From Spirodela intermedia (Eukaryota > Streptophyta > Magnoliopsida > Alismatales > Araceae): a stretch of DNA of 64,000 nucleotides. The translations under genes were made by a program, and so were the position numbers. The notes under the pieces were generated by a model. That model saw only the letters and a program-made list of their open reading frames with translations. It was not told the DNA's origin and did not search any database. Shown here piece after piece: positions 11,625 through 22,174 of the stretch. The stretch lies in contig LR746272.1 of the NCBI GenBank assembly GCA_902729315.2, positions 2,266,035 through 2,330,034 on the forward strand, read 5' to 3'. The first letter of the stretch is position 1. Each line of letters begins with the position of its first letter.

Positions 11625-14600
11625 ATGTCTTCTGGGTACTTCCCTTCACTATTACCTGCCCCCTCTCAATCTTCCTCTCTCTCGCTCTATTTCGTGTCCG
11701 ATTTCTGGTTGTCAAGAGAGGAAAATATCGACCCGTGCCTCTGTTTCTTTGGATTATTCGAGATTTTATGAGTTCTTGTGAGGTGGGGAGGCCAGGAAAG
11801 GGCAAACTTTCATTCGTCTAGTCTCATCGGTGCTGGATTTTTCATTTTTGTTGTATATAGTTTGCGAAACCTTGAATATCTGAATAATGCGACACCAAAA
11901 GAAACAGTGGAAATTGCGTTCCGGTGAGGAAAAATCACCATCCCCGTTTCTAAAGTCGTCTTTTTTTTTTTGGCAATCACATATTTAAAACAAAAATGTT
12001 AAGTCTCTTTCAACGCGCATAAGCCCATTGTAAAAATAATGAAACACGGACAAAAATTACAGTCGTCACCGCTTGTAGTTCGTTCAACCCATTTCTGAGG
12101 TCCACGATCCGTTTTAACTGTCCATGAAGTGAAATTTGTAAGCATTTTTTTGTACTAGTTCTCGTTCGTGCGTGTAAAATTAGCCTGTCTTGATCTACTC
12201 TTTACTAATTAGATATGGTTTCATCGTGTTGGGACAAAGTTCCGATATTTATGCATTTTTACTTCATCTGAGGACCAAATTTGATTATTTCTTATCAACT
12301 CTTTCAGACCATCGTGGCTGATTGATAGCCAGAGAATTGCTACAAAGATTAAGAGCGCGTCTGAAGCATCTGATCTCAGAAGAATAGTGTGGAAAAGCAA
12401 CCCAACCAGAGCATGTCCAAACTGCAATCATGTTATTGATAACAGTGACGTATGGTTTGCTCGCGAGAATTTTCATTTAGTCACAATAAGCAGATTACTT
12501 TCGTATAGGAGTATGCTGATTGTCTCGAATACTAAATAGTGCCAAGGATCTCAGTTCATCTCCTAAACGAATGCTCAGAGTGCTGGATTTTTTTTTTAAA
12601 TTTGAAGGGGCATTACTAGGAAATCTATTCACCGTCTGTACCTTTTAAACAGTTTTTTTCTTTATTCATATTTCTTTAATCGTCTGATTAGCACCTTGGT
12701 GGGTTCCATTCTGTTTTATTTTTCTTGAAAAAGGCTTCTTCACCTAGACCCCCCCCCCCCTCCCCCCCTTCTTTAGAATGACAATTTCTCTTTCTAGCTT
12801 GGCCTGGCATGGTGCTTCATCATCTAGCTCGCAGTTTCTCTGTCTACAGTCTCATCTATCTACAGTCTCATCTTGTTTTCCCATGAATAAGAGGAGGAAG
12901 AAAACTCTCGAAATCACGATAAAACAGAAGGAAATTAGTTTAACGGGATAGTGTTCTTCAAACTTCATGAATTCAGATCCCGTTCAATGAATCGAAATGA
13001 AAGTCATTTCTAAGGCATCACTTGAGATTGTGGTATAATTTGTCATTTTGTTTTCCTGTGAATAAGAGTAGGAAGAAGGAAAAACTTGAAGTCATGATAA
13101 AACGGAGGCAAATTAGTTGAGCAGGATAATGTTCTTCAAGCATCTTGAATTCGTATTCTGTTTAATGCATCGTAATGAACATCAGTTCTAAGGCATCATT
13201 TATGTAATAAATTCTCCAGCTTGATAATATTCGAGGACCCTCCTTTGTTCACAGGTTGTCAAAGAGTGGCCAGGATTGCCCAGAGGAGTGAAGTTTGATC
13301 CGTCCGATCAGGAGCTTCTCTGGCATTTGCTTGCTAAAGTTGGGAAGGGGGATCCAAAGCCCCACCCCTTCATTGATGAGTTTATCCCAACCCTCGAAGA
13401 AGATGATGGGATCTGCTACACTCATCCGCAGAAGCTACCAGGTCATTACACGGACGAATAACCCACCATTTCCCCTCCCTTTTATCTTCTTTCTCCTGTA
13501 CTCTGTATGAAACAGTGAGGTGCCCCTTTCAGGAGTGAAGAAAGACGGAAGTGTCTCCCACTTCTTCCACAGGACATTCAAGGCATATAACACCGGGACT
13601 AGGAAGCGTCGGAAGATCCAGGGTGACGACCTTGGGGACGTCCGCTGGCATAAGACCGGCAAAACAAAGCCCGTCATGGTGGATGGAGCCCACCTGGGAT
13701 GTAAGAAGATCATGGTCTTGTACATGAGTCCAGTGAAGGGTGAAAAGCCCGAGAAGACAGGCTGGGTCATGCACCAGTATCACCTTGGGATTGACGAGGA
13801 CGAGAAGGACGGAGAGCTTGTCGTCTCAAAGCTATTCTATCAGCAGCAGTCCAAGCCAAATGAGAGGAATGAAGCAGGGCTGCCCGCTGACCTGTTAGAA
13901 GGACCCAGAAAGGATGCTGAACCTATCCCCTGCCCCAAGTCTGCGACCCCCGATCCCCCTGCTGAGAAGCGATGTCGTGATCCCGGTTCTATGCATTCAC
14001 CAGCCCAAGTAACTCCCCTTTTCTGCTGACTTCAGCTTCTTGCTCACTCTTATAATTATTTTGCTGCATAAATGTGAAAACTATATCGAACACTAGCCTC
14101 CCACCTAACCCAGGAAGGCTGGGTCATGACCCATCTGCCCTCTGTATTGTCATTTTAGATTCCTGCTTAATTGAATTCTGGGTTCTTCAATGCAGGTGAC
14201 AGCAAATGATGAGGTGACGTTGACTGTTAAAGATTGTGTCCAGCCTGACTGTGAAGAGATTGATGATCATGGTAGCCTAGCCATGGTTGAAGAGAAGAAT
14301 GGGACTGAGAAGGGAGACATGGAAAAAGCAGATCGATCTGATGGTGGGAAGATCAATCATCAAGAGGATGATGCCACTGTGGAGGATCCAAAATGGTGGG
14401 ATGGCGAGTCTCAGTTTCTCTTGGACTCTCAGCAGCTGGCTGAAGGCATGGCGTTGTGCGAGGAGTTCCTTCAGAGTCAGTCTTCATGTGAAGATGGCGT
14501 AGCAAAATCGAGCAAGCCCTGCCTAGCCGACTACGCCAAGATAGGTGTCGAGAATCTTAAGAAGGATCTTGAGGAGTGCCAGAAGATCAGTGGTTTGGAT

Positions 14601-14795
14601 CTTGCCAACGTTGACCTCGACACACCTCCTGACGTGAGATTGAGTCAACTTGTAAGCTCTGATAGCTTTCCGCCGGTTCTAACAATCTGCTCTTGCTGAT
14701 CTCTGGATGAACAAAATTTCTTTTGTCGGTATTTGCAGGAGTTCGGATCTCAGGACAGCTTCCTTGCTTGGGGGGACCCCAAAGTTGCTGACTAA
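11625..14795 (+). CDS. SOG1, NAC-domain master regulator of the DNA-damage response, 6 exons
   Basis: Plant functional counterpart of p53: it is phosphorylated by ATM/ATR at SQ sites and activates repair, checkpoint and endocycle genes in the nucleus. Exons 11625-11635, 12308-12449, 13255-13441, 13533-14008, 14196-14651 and 14739-14795 join in frame to 442 residues. The 11-bp first exon supplies MSSG, leading into [16 protein letters not shown], the SOG1 N-terminus. The NAC region includes [51 protein letters not shown] (a likely nuclear signal), [13 protein letters not shown] and WVMHQYHLG. The acidic C-terminal half has five SQ motifs at S344, S350, S366, S422 and S428, and the protein ends [10 protein letters not shown] plus a short tail, as in Arabidopsis SOG1. 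Intron 2 (805 bp) contains a tandem duplication. The first exon is assigned from splice phase and similarity and is the least certain part. Confidence 0.92.
12874..13022 (+). repeat. Tandem duplication in SOG1 intron 2, unit 1
   Basis: Begins TGTTTTCCCATGAATAAGAG and ends CTAAGGCATCACTT. The same order of blocks recurs 175 bp further on at roughly 80 per cent identity by eye. Confidence 0.85.
13049..13200 (+). repeat. Tandem duplication in SOG1 intron 2, unit 2
   Basis: Second copy, beginning TGTTTTCCTGTGAATAAGAG and ending CTAAGGCATCATT, just before the acceptor of exon 3. It is intronic and probably neutral. Confidence 0.85.
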
Positions 14796-14887
14796 GGAGA
14801 TGAGGTGATCGAGCTCCCTGGCCGAGGAAGCCTTTTGTAACTTTTGCTTTGCTGTGTAGGAGCCAATAGGGGTTCAGAACTTCCGCA

Positions 14888-14933
14888 TTCTCTCTCTCTC
14901 TCTCTCTCTCTCGCTCGCTCGCTCTCACTCCCT
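14888..14933. repeat. CT-rich microsatellite after SOG1
   Basis: CT dinucleotides followed by CTCG units in the likely SOG1 3' UTR, about 95 bp past the stop. Confidence 0.8.
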
Positions 14934-15401
14934 CCTGTGCTACATAGAACATACCATGCATGCCCCGTGCACGCTTCCCATCTGGGCCATGCTTTTTGAT
15001 GTATAGAGCCTTTTAATGTATCCTCAGCAGTGCATGATGGGCTTTTTGATAATCCCGAACACTCTGCTGTGGACAGGGTTTTGCTTCTGGGTCGGAATGC
15101 CTGAAGCCCCCTCTGGTTCTCTTGTGAGAGGAGGCCCAGTTAAGGGTTCATCCGACTGCTTTCCGTGGAAATTTTAGAGGTTCCCAACGGAGTGCTCAAA
15201 CGACGTGGAAATCTTATTATCGTTCATCATATTTTTTGATTACTAAGATTAGACGAAAATATACATTTTGAAATATGGAGAATTCGGACCACCCATTTTT
15301 AAATCATTCTCGCAAACCAACGAGGAGGATTATTTATTTATTTTCTCGCCCGCACAAACTTATGCGATTATTGGAACACTGCATACAAAGGTGGAAGGTG
15401 A

Positions 15402-16211
15402 CTACGGGGAGACAACCACCGGGATGGAGAGGGACGCCGCCAGCGCCGCCTTGGAGGAGCCGGCGGCAAGGGGGAAGAAGAAAGGATAGATCTCGTAGCG
15501 CACGTAGCAGCTGCTGTAGAGCGCTCGGCATCCGTTCCTGTGCGGGCAAAAGCCGGGGAAGTTGGCCACCGCTGTGGAGACGCACTGGGAGCAGTCCAGC
15601 GGCGACAGGTCCCTCGTGCACTGCGCTAGCGCGTAGATGGTGACGAAGGGTGTGAACTTGGTCTGCAGCTTCGCCAGCCCCAGGCTGCCCCGCGCCGCTG
15701 CCCGCCCGCGTACCTTGCTCATCAGCGACCCTAGCTCCCGGTCGAACCTGCGCTGCTCCGCTGCGTTCTCCGAAATGTTCGTCATGCTAATGTAGAAGAC
15801 GCCATAGCCGGTGTCGAGCTGGCCCGTGAAAGGTCTGGTGTCGTAGCGCAGGAAGCAGTAGTCGAACCACACCCTGGCGTCGGCCTGACCAGGGCAGAGC
15901 TTTGGCAACTGCGCCGCCGCGTCCTTGAGGCACGCTTTGCAGTCGGCTGCTCTCACGTCCTGTCGACACTGGGCGAGGCCGTACGCCTTGTTGGTGTTTC
16001 CGCTACCAGAAGAGGTGGCGTAGAAGCCATTGGAGGGGGTCTTCGACAGGAGAGTGAGTAACACTCGGGCTATGTTCGAGGCAGCGAGTCGGGTGGTGCT
16101 CCTGTCGGTGCTGCAGTAGTGTGCGAGGGAGTCTGCAGCCTCGCATTGTGGGTGAGGATGGAGGAATAAGAGGAAGAGAAGGGGGAGGAGGGAAGACGCC
16201 GGCGGAGGCAT
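15402..16211 (-). CDS. Cysteine-rich repeat secretory protein, two DUF26/Gnk2 domains (array copy 1)
   Basis: Secreted protein of the CRRSP family, whose DUF26 domains resemble the mannose-binding antifungal ginkbilobin-2; expected in the apoplast. A single uninterrupted exon gives 269 residues. Residues 1 to about 25 form a signal peptide (LLPLLFLLFLHPHPQCEA). Domain 1 has the C-X8-C-X2-C motif CRQDVRAADCKAC, followed by VWFDYCFLRYDTRPF. Domain 2 has CTRDLSPLDCSQC, then CYVRYEIYPFF. The C-terminal tail is short and contains no transmembrane segment or kinase, which excludes a cysteine-rich receptor kinase or plasmodesmal PDLP. It is convergent with SOG1, the stop codons lying about 600 bp apart, and inverted relative to the other three copies. 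Its promoter has the array's TATA position, but the W-box core is altered (AGTCCA instead of AGTCAA). Confidence 0.93.
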   Translation of the reverse strand: MPPPASSLLPLLFLLFLHPHPQCEAADSLAHYCSTDRSTTRLAASNIARVLLTLLSKTPSNGFYATSSGSGNTNKAYGLAQCRQDVRAADCKACLKDAAAQLPKLCPGQADARVWFDYCFLRYDTRPFTGQLDTGYGVFYISMTNISENAAEQRRFDRELGSLMSKVRGRAAARGSLGLAKLQTKFTPFVTIYALAQCTRDLSPLDCSQCVSTAVANFPGFCPHRNGCRALYSSCYVRYEIYPFFFPLAAGSSKAALAASLSIPVVVSP

Positions 16212-16275
16212 GACTTGATTCTATGCTCTGCACTGTTGTTGGGTGAGTTGGTGAGCCTCGACAATGGCTACGGTT

Positions 16276-16311
16276 GTATATGTAGTGGTGGTGTACCCAA
16301 CTTTGTGGACT
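16276..16311 (-). promoter_or_regulatory. Promoter module of CRRSP copy 1 with altered W-box
   Basis: On the minus strand GGGAAGTCCACAAAG (W-box core mutated at AGTCCA, 16311-16306) is followed 23 bp later by CATATAC as a weak TATA element. It aligns with the AAGTCAACAAAG...TATA module of the plus-strand copies. Confidence 0.6.
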
Positions 16312-16399
16312 TCCCGCTCACCGCTCACCCAGGCCAGAATACTGCCAGTACAACGCGTCGAGCAAAATTTAATCACCGGCAGATGTCTGTGGGTGCTGC

Positions 16400-16990
16400 C
16401 CAGAATAAGGAATAGCCATTAAATCCAGAGGTGGCCAAGGGGTGATCATTTGACTGTCTCATTCGAGTTGACCTCCCGCATTCGGCCAGTTGTCCACCAC
16501 GTACCAGTTGACCGGCGAGTTTTGGTACCTTCCGTGGGCGGAGAGGTCTCAATTGGCTAAGGAGCCTCAAAATATCCAGCTTCGACATGACCTTTATTCT
16601 TTTCTCAAGTTTGTTGGGAACAAAATATTCGGCGGTTTCCGAACTTGTGCTCGAAAATTGTCAGAAATCAGGTTACAAATGTGCATCGGAGTGAGGAGAA
16701 TAGCAGACTCTTAAGTTCGTGTTCTTTGGATTTTCGCAGGTAAGGCATCAAAAGTGTCCACACCTGACCTCGACACTCGTCCGGCTGTACGCCACTCTTT
16801 ATACGATTTAAATTTTGGAAAAATAAAGAGAATGTTGATGGGGACCCCGGAAATTTCGAAGCCGCTGAACCAAGTGCGACCTCCGCCGATGATCAGCCAA
16901 AGACGATAAGCTCAAACCGGACGCCGCAGTCAACTCGCCCACCCCAACTTCCCCGCTCACAGACACCTTCGTTCTTTATCAGGCTTTGCG
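16400..16990. other. Intergenic, no gene seen
   Basis: Lies between CRRSP copy 1 and the orphan promoter. No feature was recognised. Confidence 0.45.
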
Positions 16991-17125
16991 GAGTATTGCC
17001 GCCGGTTCTCTGCCCAGGAGTGGATAACATGGCGGCGGCGGTGGGGGCTGGCAAACATTCTAAACTCCCTCTCTCCATAGAAGTCAACAAAAGCGGCCAA
17101 TCCACTCGGATGTATGAGTCGTTCG
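16990..17125 (+). promoter_or_regulatory. Orphan CRRSP-type promoter without a gene
   Basis: GTATTGCCGCCGG, then ATGGCGGCGGCGG, then GAAGTCAACAAAAGCGGCCAA (W-box AGTCAA at 17082-17087) match, in order, the sequence just upstream of CRRSP copy 3. The TATA position is degenerate (GGATGTATGAG) and no DUF26 coding sequence follows. This is best read as the surviving 5' end of a deleted array copy. Confidence 0.65.
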
Positions 17126-18087
17126 GTCGTGGTTGAGTGTCATCATGTTGTGCAACCTAATGTAGCTTTTAAAAGGATAGGAGCGACCGAAGATCGTGCA
17201 AGTTTTTATCCACAATAATTTTTTCCAACAATTGATGTGATTAAGGGAAGTTCTGATATTATTTCTACTTTAAGTCTTAACTAGATGACTAATTAATATT
17301 TCGAACCGAGTAATAGAAAAATTAATATAGAGCTAAAATTAATTAACATTAAGATTCATGGGAAAACAAACTCACACTGGGAAGTTCAAAATTGTTTTCG
17401 AGAAATATTGGCATTCGAGGAATCAAAGAAAGCAGTCACGAGATAGAAGGCTTCAAGTTTGAGGAAACCCTGGGTCAAGATGGAGACAACAATATTAAGA
17501 CTGTTCTAAAAGAATGTCACAAATAGAGACCTTGAAAGACCTCAAGAAGTGCGATTAAGTAAACCTGTGACACACTTCGATGGTTTTTCCTATGATAATT
17601 ACGTTTATACTATGCTCATTTTATCTCTTCCATGCATCAATAAGGAATCTCAGGACAACATCTAACCTTAAGCGTACTTAAAAAATGATGGGGGTGATCG
17701 GGCACTTGGTCAACCAAGGTTTCTCTCTCTCACACACACATTCACTCATCCAAACGCTCGTCTATCATTAGAAACGGATTTCGCGATTAATTTCTAGTCA
17801 GACTTAATTACAGTCAGTCGAGGGCCAGACCTTAATGGTGCTGAATCCGGAAGTCCAGAGCGTATTTTCCACGCTTTTCTTTGAGCCTATGACCTCAACA
17901 ATTCGGTCGTCCTAACTAAAGAGAACTCCTTCAAAGTTTTAGAGGAACGATCATAATAATCAATTGATTTGTCGGAATCTTCCAAATGACTAGCACAATT
18001 ATGAAAAAGAACTTTGCAAGCGATGAGTTATGCAAAAAATAACAAACGCGAAATGGAATTGGAAACTTAAAGATCAAGCACTCGGAA

Positions 18088-18125
<38 letters not shown>

Positions 18126-19360
18126 CGCTCTCTTTCTCTCTCTCTCTAAGATCCATTCATATAAGTACAACAGTTCTGGAATTTCCCCACCAACTTTTGA
18201 AGTTTCACTCCTAAGGTTGATTCTGTTCACTTTTTTGTGAGCTTAAGACTTCAAAGTGAAGAATAAATTACTGAAAATGCCCTCATTAGGCTTCGTGTTG
18301 GGTTTGCCTTGTTCATTTTGGCATCCCTACCTAGAGTGATCTTGTTATATGCTTTTGAGGAAGATTATAATACTCAGATTTATAATTACTTGATTTTTAT
18401 CATTATAAATAACTTGAGGTATGCATTTGCCCATTTGATTCTCAAGTCATCTTCCAGATCTCGGCAAAGTATACACTTGTCGTTTCTTAAACCACTTAAA
18501 GTATGCTAGAGATAACCCAGCTTACTCTAATTAAGGTCATTTAAGAAAAAGACCAACTTACATTTGGTAAAATTGGCATGTTATGATATCTATGCCACAT
18601 AAATACCAGAAATTTCTTGCCTCCCTTTTTGCCATCCCAGGTCTTTAAAGAAAAGTAAACATAATTATTTTCTATACGTTTTCAAGCCAACATAAATAAA
18701 ACTAACGGACAAAATAAGAAGAGATGGATATTTTTTTATGACCCCAGGGTCAGGTTTAAAAAATGTGGACCCATCCGTAATTTATGTGCTGTTGGGACGA
18801 GGTGGAAGTTAATGCCCCAAGGTTTCTTATGGTCGTCCCGTAAATTACAAAGAATGAAATGGAAATTGGGCCCCTTAACGTGTTTGCAAAATTAAATTAT
18901 ATGCAAGGAAAATTCAGTTTACTACTCTGAATGTACACGTATATAGACAAATAGAGAGAAAGATATGGGAGTTCAGACGAGATGGGTTGTCGCGTGTATT
19001 ATCATGACAAACAAAAAAGAAATGTAAAATTTCTAGCATAGAATATAAACCCTGACGTAAGACCCAACCCAGTCCATTATTTTTTTTCCAATTAAGATTG
19101 AAAAGAGTAGAAGGGCTTGGGGGAGGCGGAAGCTTTGAAGCCCCCAAAGCTCAGCAGATTCCTGGGTCAACTCACCGCCCGCACCAATATTTTTTTTTCC
19201 TGCTTGTCCCGAATGAACCGCTATCCATCTTGTATATCATTCTCCCTACGCAATACATCTATCCGCCCAGTCAAACTAGGCTCGACGCGGAGAATTGGCG
19301 ATGCGCTGTCCCCACAGAGAATTGAACACAGCACTTCTATGCACTACCAACTCTCCTCTC
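17126..19360. other. Intergenic, A+T-rich, one CT microsatellite
   Basis: No gene seen. A long CT tract lies at 18,095-18,147. Shadow open frames around the CT tract have no recognisable domain. Confidence 0.5.
18095..18147. repeat. (CT)n microsatellite
   Basis: About 25 CT units interrupted by CG and TT steps. Confidence 0.9.
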
Positions 19361-19365
19361 CGGGG

Positions 19366-19399
19366 AAGTCAACAAAAGAGGCAATCCCACCTATATATA
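19366..19399 (+). promoter_or_regulatory. W-box plus TATA module of CRRSP copy 2
   Basis: AAGTCAACAAAAGAGGC contains AGTCAA (19367-19372), the complement of the WRKY-binding TTGACT. TATATATA follows at 19392-19399. The TATA box falls inside a longer open frame that begins at 19295, showing that the true start is the later ATG at 19475. Confidence 0.75.
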
Positions 19400-19474
19400 C
19401 ACCTCGGCCGTGATCGGGATTTACCAACAGCGTGGCCAACAGCTGTAGCGAGTCCATTGTCAAAGTGGAACGCC

Positions 19475-20221
19475 ATGCCTTCGCCGCCCACAACCCTCCT
19501 CCCTCTCCTCTTATTCCTCTTATTCCTCCTTCCTTACCCATGGTCCGACGCCGCAGAACCCCTCACAGACTACTGCAGCATCAACAGGAAGGCCTCCCCG
19601 GCGGCCAAGACGAATATAGCGCGCGTGCTCACCTCCCTCCAGTCCAAGGCACCTTCGAAGGGATTCGCCACCGCCTCGTACGGTGGCGGCAACGGGGACC
19701 GAGCGTACGGCCTCGCCCAGTGTCGGCCGGACATTAGTCTCGTGGACTGTCGTGCTTGTCTCAAGGAAGCTCCCGCACGTCTCAACAAGCGTTGCCGCGG
19801 CAAGGCTGAAGCCTGGGTATGGTTCGACCACTGCTTCTTGCGCTATGACACGAGGGCCTTCCTGGGGAAGGTCGACACCGACTACGGCGCCTACAACCTC
19901 ACCGAGGATTACGTGAATATAGACCCGGCGGAGCAGCAGAGGTTTGACAGGGAGCTGGGGTCCCTGATAGACAGAATTCGGGCACAGGCTGCATCACGGC
20001 TCCGCCTTGGGCTTGGGAAGGGTCAGACCAAGTTCACCCCCGACGTGACAATCTATGCGCTGGCGCAATGTACGCGTGACCTGCCGTCGAAAGCGTGCTC
20101 CGAGTGCATCTCCTTCGCGTTTAAATATTTTCCCGACATATGTCCCCACAGGAAAGGATGCCAAGCTCTCTACAGAAGCTGCTACGTCCGCTACGAAACC
20201 CGTCCTTTCTTCTCCCCCTAG
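19475..20221 (+). CDS. Cysteine-rich repeat secretory protein, two DUF26 domains (array copy 2)
   Basis: Single-exon member of the same family as copy 1, 248 residues from the ATG at 19475. That ATG was chosen because the TATA box at 19392 excludes upstream starts and because it begins the signal peptide (LLPLLLFLLFLLPYPWSDA). Domain 1 carries CRPDISLVDCRAC and VWFDHCFLRYDTRAF. Domain 2 carries CTRDLPSKACSEC and ends CYVRYETRPFFSP. Compared with copies 1, 3 and 4, a one-base deletion in the run after the FF motif brings in a TAG, so the last 20 or so residues of the family tail are missing. All domain cysteines are kept, so the protein may still fold. A relic of SOG1 exon 5 lies about 470 bp downstream. 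Confidence 0.9.
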   Translation: MPSPPTTLLPLLLFLLFLLPYPWSDAAEPLTDYCSINRKASPAAKTNIARVLTSLQSKAPSKGFATASYGGGNGDRAYGLAQCRPDISLVDCRACLKEAPARLNKRCRGKAEAWVWFDHCFLRYDTRAFLGKVDTDYGAYNLTEDYVNIDPAEQQRFDRELGSLIDRIRAQAASRLRLGLGKGQTKFTPDVTIYALAQCTRDLPSKACSECISFAFKYFPDICPHRKGCQALYRSCYVRYETRPFFSP

Positions 20222-21770
20222 ACGCTTTCTCCTCCATTTCGGAGCTAGCGGTGTTGCCTCCGCTTAATGGTGGTCTCTCCGTAGTCCCCCCACTGCGCCA
20301 ATCACATGGTCTCTCCATTTCTTCTCCCCCTCACTCCGCATGTCTGTACAATAACATCAATTACATGACCTTGTGAATGAATAAATTTGTGTCAATGGCT
20401 TTCGATGAGTAGAACTTCTGAACGGATTAGTTAGTTTTTGCTGCGTAACTCCAATTCGGATTTGTCTGCTTTTAGTTCCCGCGAACCAAACGGCGCTTCT
20501 TATTTGTCGTTCGTCACAATCGAATGAATAAAATAGATAATTTGATGGTAATTATAATCGGAAAATAAGAATATACGCGTCAGAGGAGGAATGAGATCTG
20601 AAGGTTTGTTGATATCGGCAATGGTTCAAACATACGCGTCAGTTCAGATGTCAGCCCAACAAGCGGCTCAAATAGTATCTAGTGGAATGACGAAAGCAGA
20701 GTAGTTCGGATATCACTGATGTTGACGGGGATCGATATCTGAGGGTAAGCTTCAGTCAACTTGTATTCTCAAATAGCATTGTCTTGAGATCCTCGCTTGC
20801 ACCGACCTAATCAATCCCCCAATACTTAGTTATGTATGAAAAATTTAATAAACCGGTTAAGTCATAGGTTATCTGAACCAGAAATCCGAGGATGGACAAT
20901 GCCCTCACATAGTCATCAACTGGAAAATATTCTACTTTTGAAGTTTCTTGGCCGTTCATTGAGCTAGATACATCATTATACATATTTGGTCCTACGTTTC
21001 ATTTGACTCATCCTATTTGTGCTTAGTCTTCAAATTGAAGGACAATGAAATTCCTAATTAAGTTGTAAACAAGGCTAATGCCCATCGCCGTGGGAACCTA
21101 GGTCTAAATCCGTGGGAATGGCACAGAGCCTTTTACGTCGCGGGTTTGAAGCTAGGAGGCTAATTATCATTAGCGTATTATCATCTTCGTCCAGCCACAA
21201 CTAGAATTGAAAGAGCGAACCCGTCTAACAATTCTCGAATGTATCCAAATATTTTTCAACGAGGTGCCATTTTGACAAGCTGTGAGGAACGTAAAGAGAT
21301 CGGTAACTCGGAGTCGTTTTTTGTTACTATTATTCGAGTTTAGAATGCTTTTAAAAATCAGTCGATCGAAAAAGACGAACCGGATATCTGTAGACAGCTG
21401 TCATCCGATCGAGTTGTTTTTTTCCGCACCATGTATGTATGTTTCGTAGAAAATCAGCATCAGCACAGGCTGCATTTAGTCATCAAGTCTTGGAAATTTA
21501 CCATGGATTAAAATTTAACAAGTATGACGGAATCAGTTGGTTAGCAACCAAGTCTAAATATGCATATTCATATTTTCCCGAGAAACATTGAAATCAATGG
21601 AAGGTACAGGAGGAGGAGAACAGTCAACGCGTACTTGCGTACCTTCCAATGCGTAACAGCTGTTTAACGCGTACAACGCAGTCAACTGACCACCCACCGG
21701 ATAAGCTGTTGACCGCTATGTACCTCATTGCCGATGGCGCACATAGACATCGGCCTTTTTCGCCAAGCTT
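20222..21770. other. Array spacer with SOG1 exon-5 relic
   Basis: No gene. At 20,690-20,770 the sequence GTAGTTCGGATATCACTGATG, then TTGAC and later CAGTCAACTTG, aligns with the end of SOG1 exon 5 and with equivalent relics after CRRSP copies 3 and 4. Confidence 0.55.
20690..20770 (+). pseudogene. Relic of SOG1 exon 5 downstream of CRRSP copy 2
   Basis: Matches the exon coding for [19 protein letters not shown] at DNA level (GCAGAGTAGTTCGGATATCA, then GATGTTGAC, then AGTCAACTTGTA), with indels that destroy the frame. It is best recognised through the cleaner copy at 25,165-25,255. Confidence 0.6.
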
Positions 21771-21981
21771 AAATTGACGCGGAGAACCTCCGGTGCACTA
21801 CCCCAGGAGGAGAGCAGGCGGCGGCTTCGGCTTGCAATTCTTAACCTATCTCCCCTGCGCCGAAGTCGAGAAAAGGGAGAACCTCCCCAGAAATTATATC
21901 CATATAATACAAATCTGCCGTCTTCGGGAGTTGTCGATAACGTGCCCGATAGACGTGGAGATTATAGTATCTTACACATGT

Positions 21982-22170
21982 ATGCAGTCGCTGGAGACGC
22001 CCTTCCTTCCCCTTCTAGACCTCCTATGTCTCCTTATCCATTCCACCGACTCCCTGGCACGCTACTTCAGCACCAGCAGAAGCATCACCCTGGCCGCCCC
22101 CACGAAGATAGGTGACGTTCTAGACTCCCTCTATGGCACACTGTCCAACGTCAACAAAACATATGGCTGT
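21982..22170 (+). pseudogene. Truncated CRRSP pseudogene
   Basis: Starts at an ATG with a hydrophobic leader (FLPLLDLLCLLIHS), continues DSLARYFSTSRSITLAAPTK, similar to DSLAHYCSTDRSTTRLAASN of copy 1, and stops matching after NKTYG. The first domain cysteine is replaced by Phe, and the entire C-X8-C-X2-C motif and domain 2 are missing. The frame runs into unrelated sequence. Its 5' flank (GACGCGGAGAA, GTGCACTACCCC) also resembles that of copy 2. Confidence 0.75.
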
Positions 22171-22174
22171 ATTA

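Noticed and set aside
19295-19474. N-terminal extension of CRRSP copy 2 to the upstream ATG
   Set aside because: The TATA box lies within this extension, and the signal peptide begins only at the ATG at 19475.
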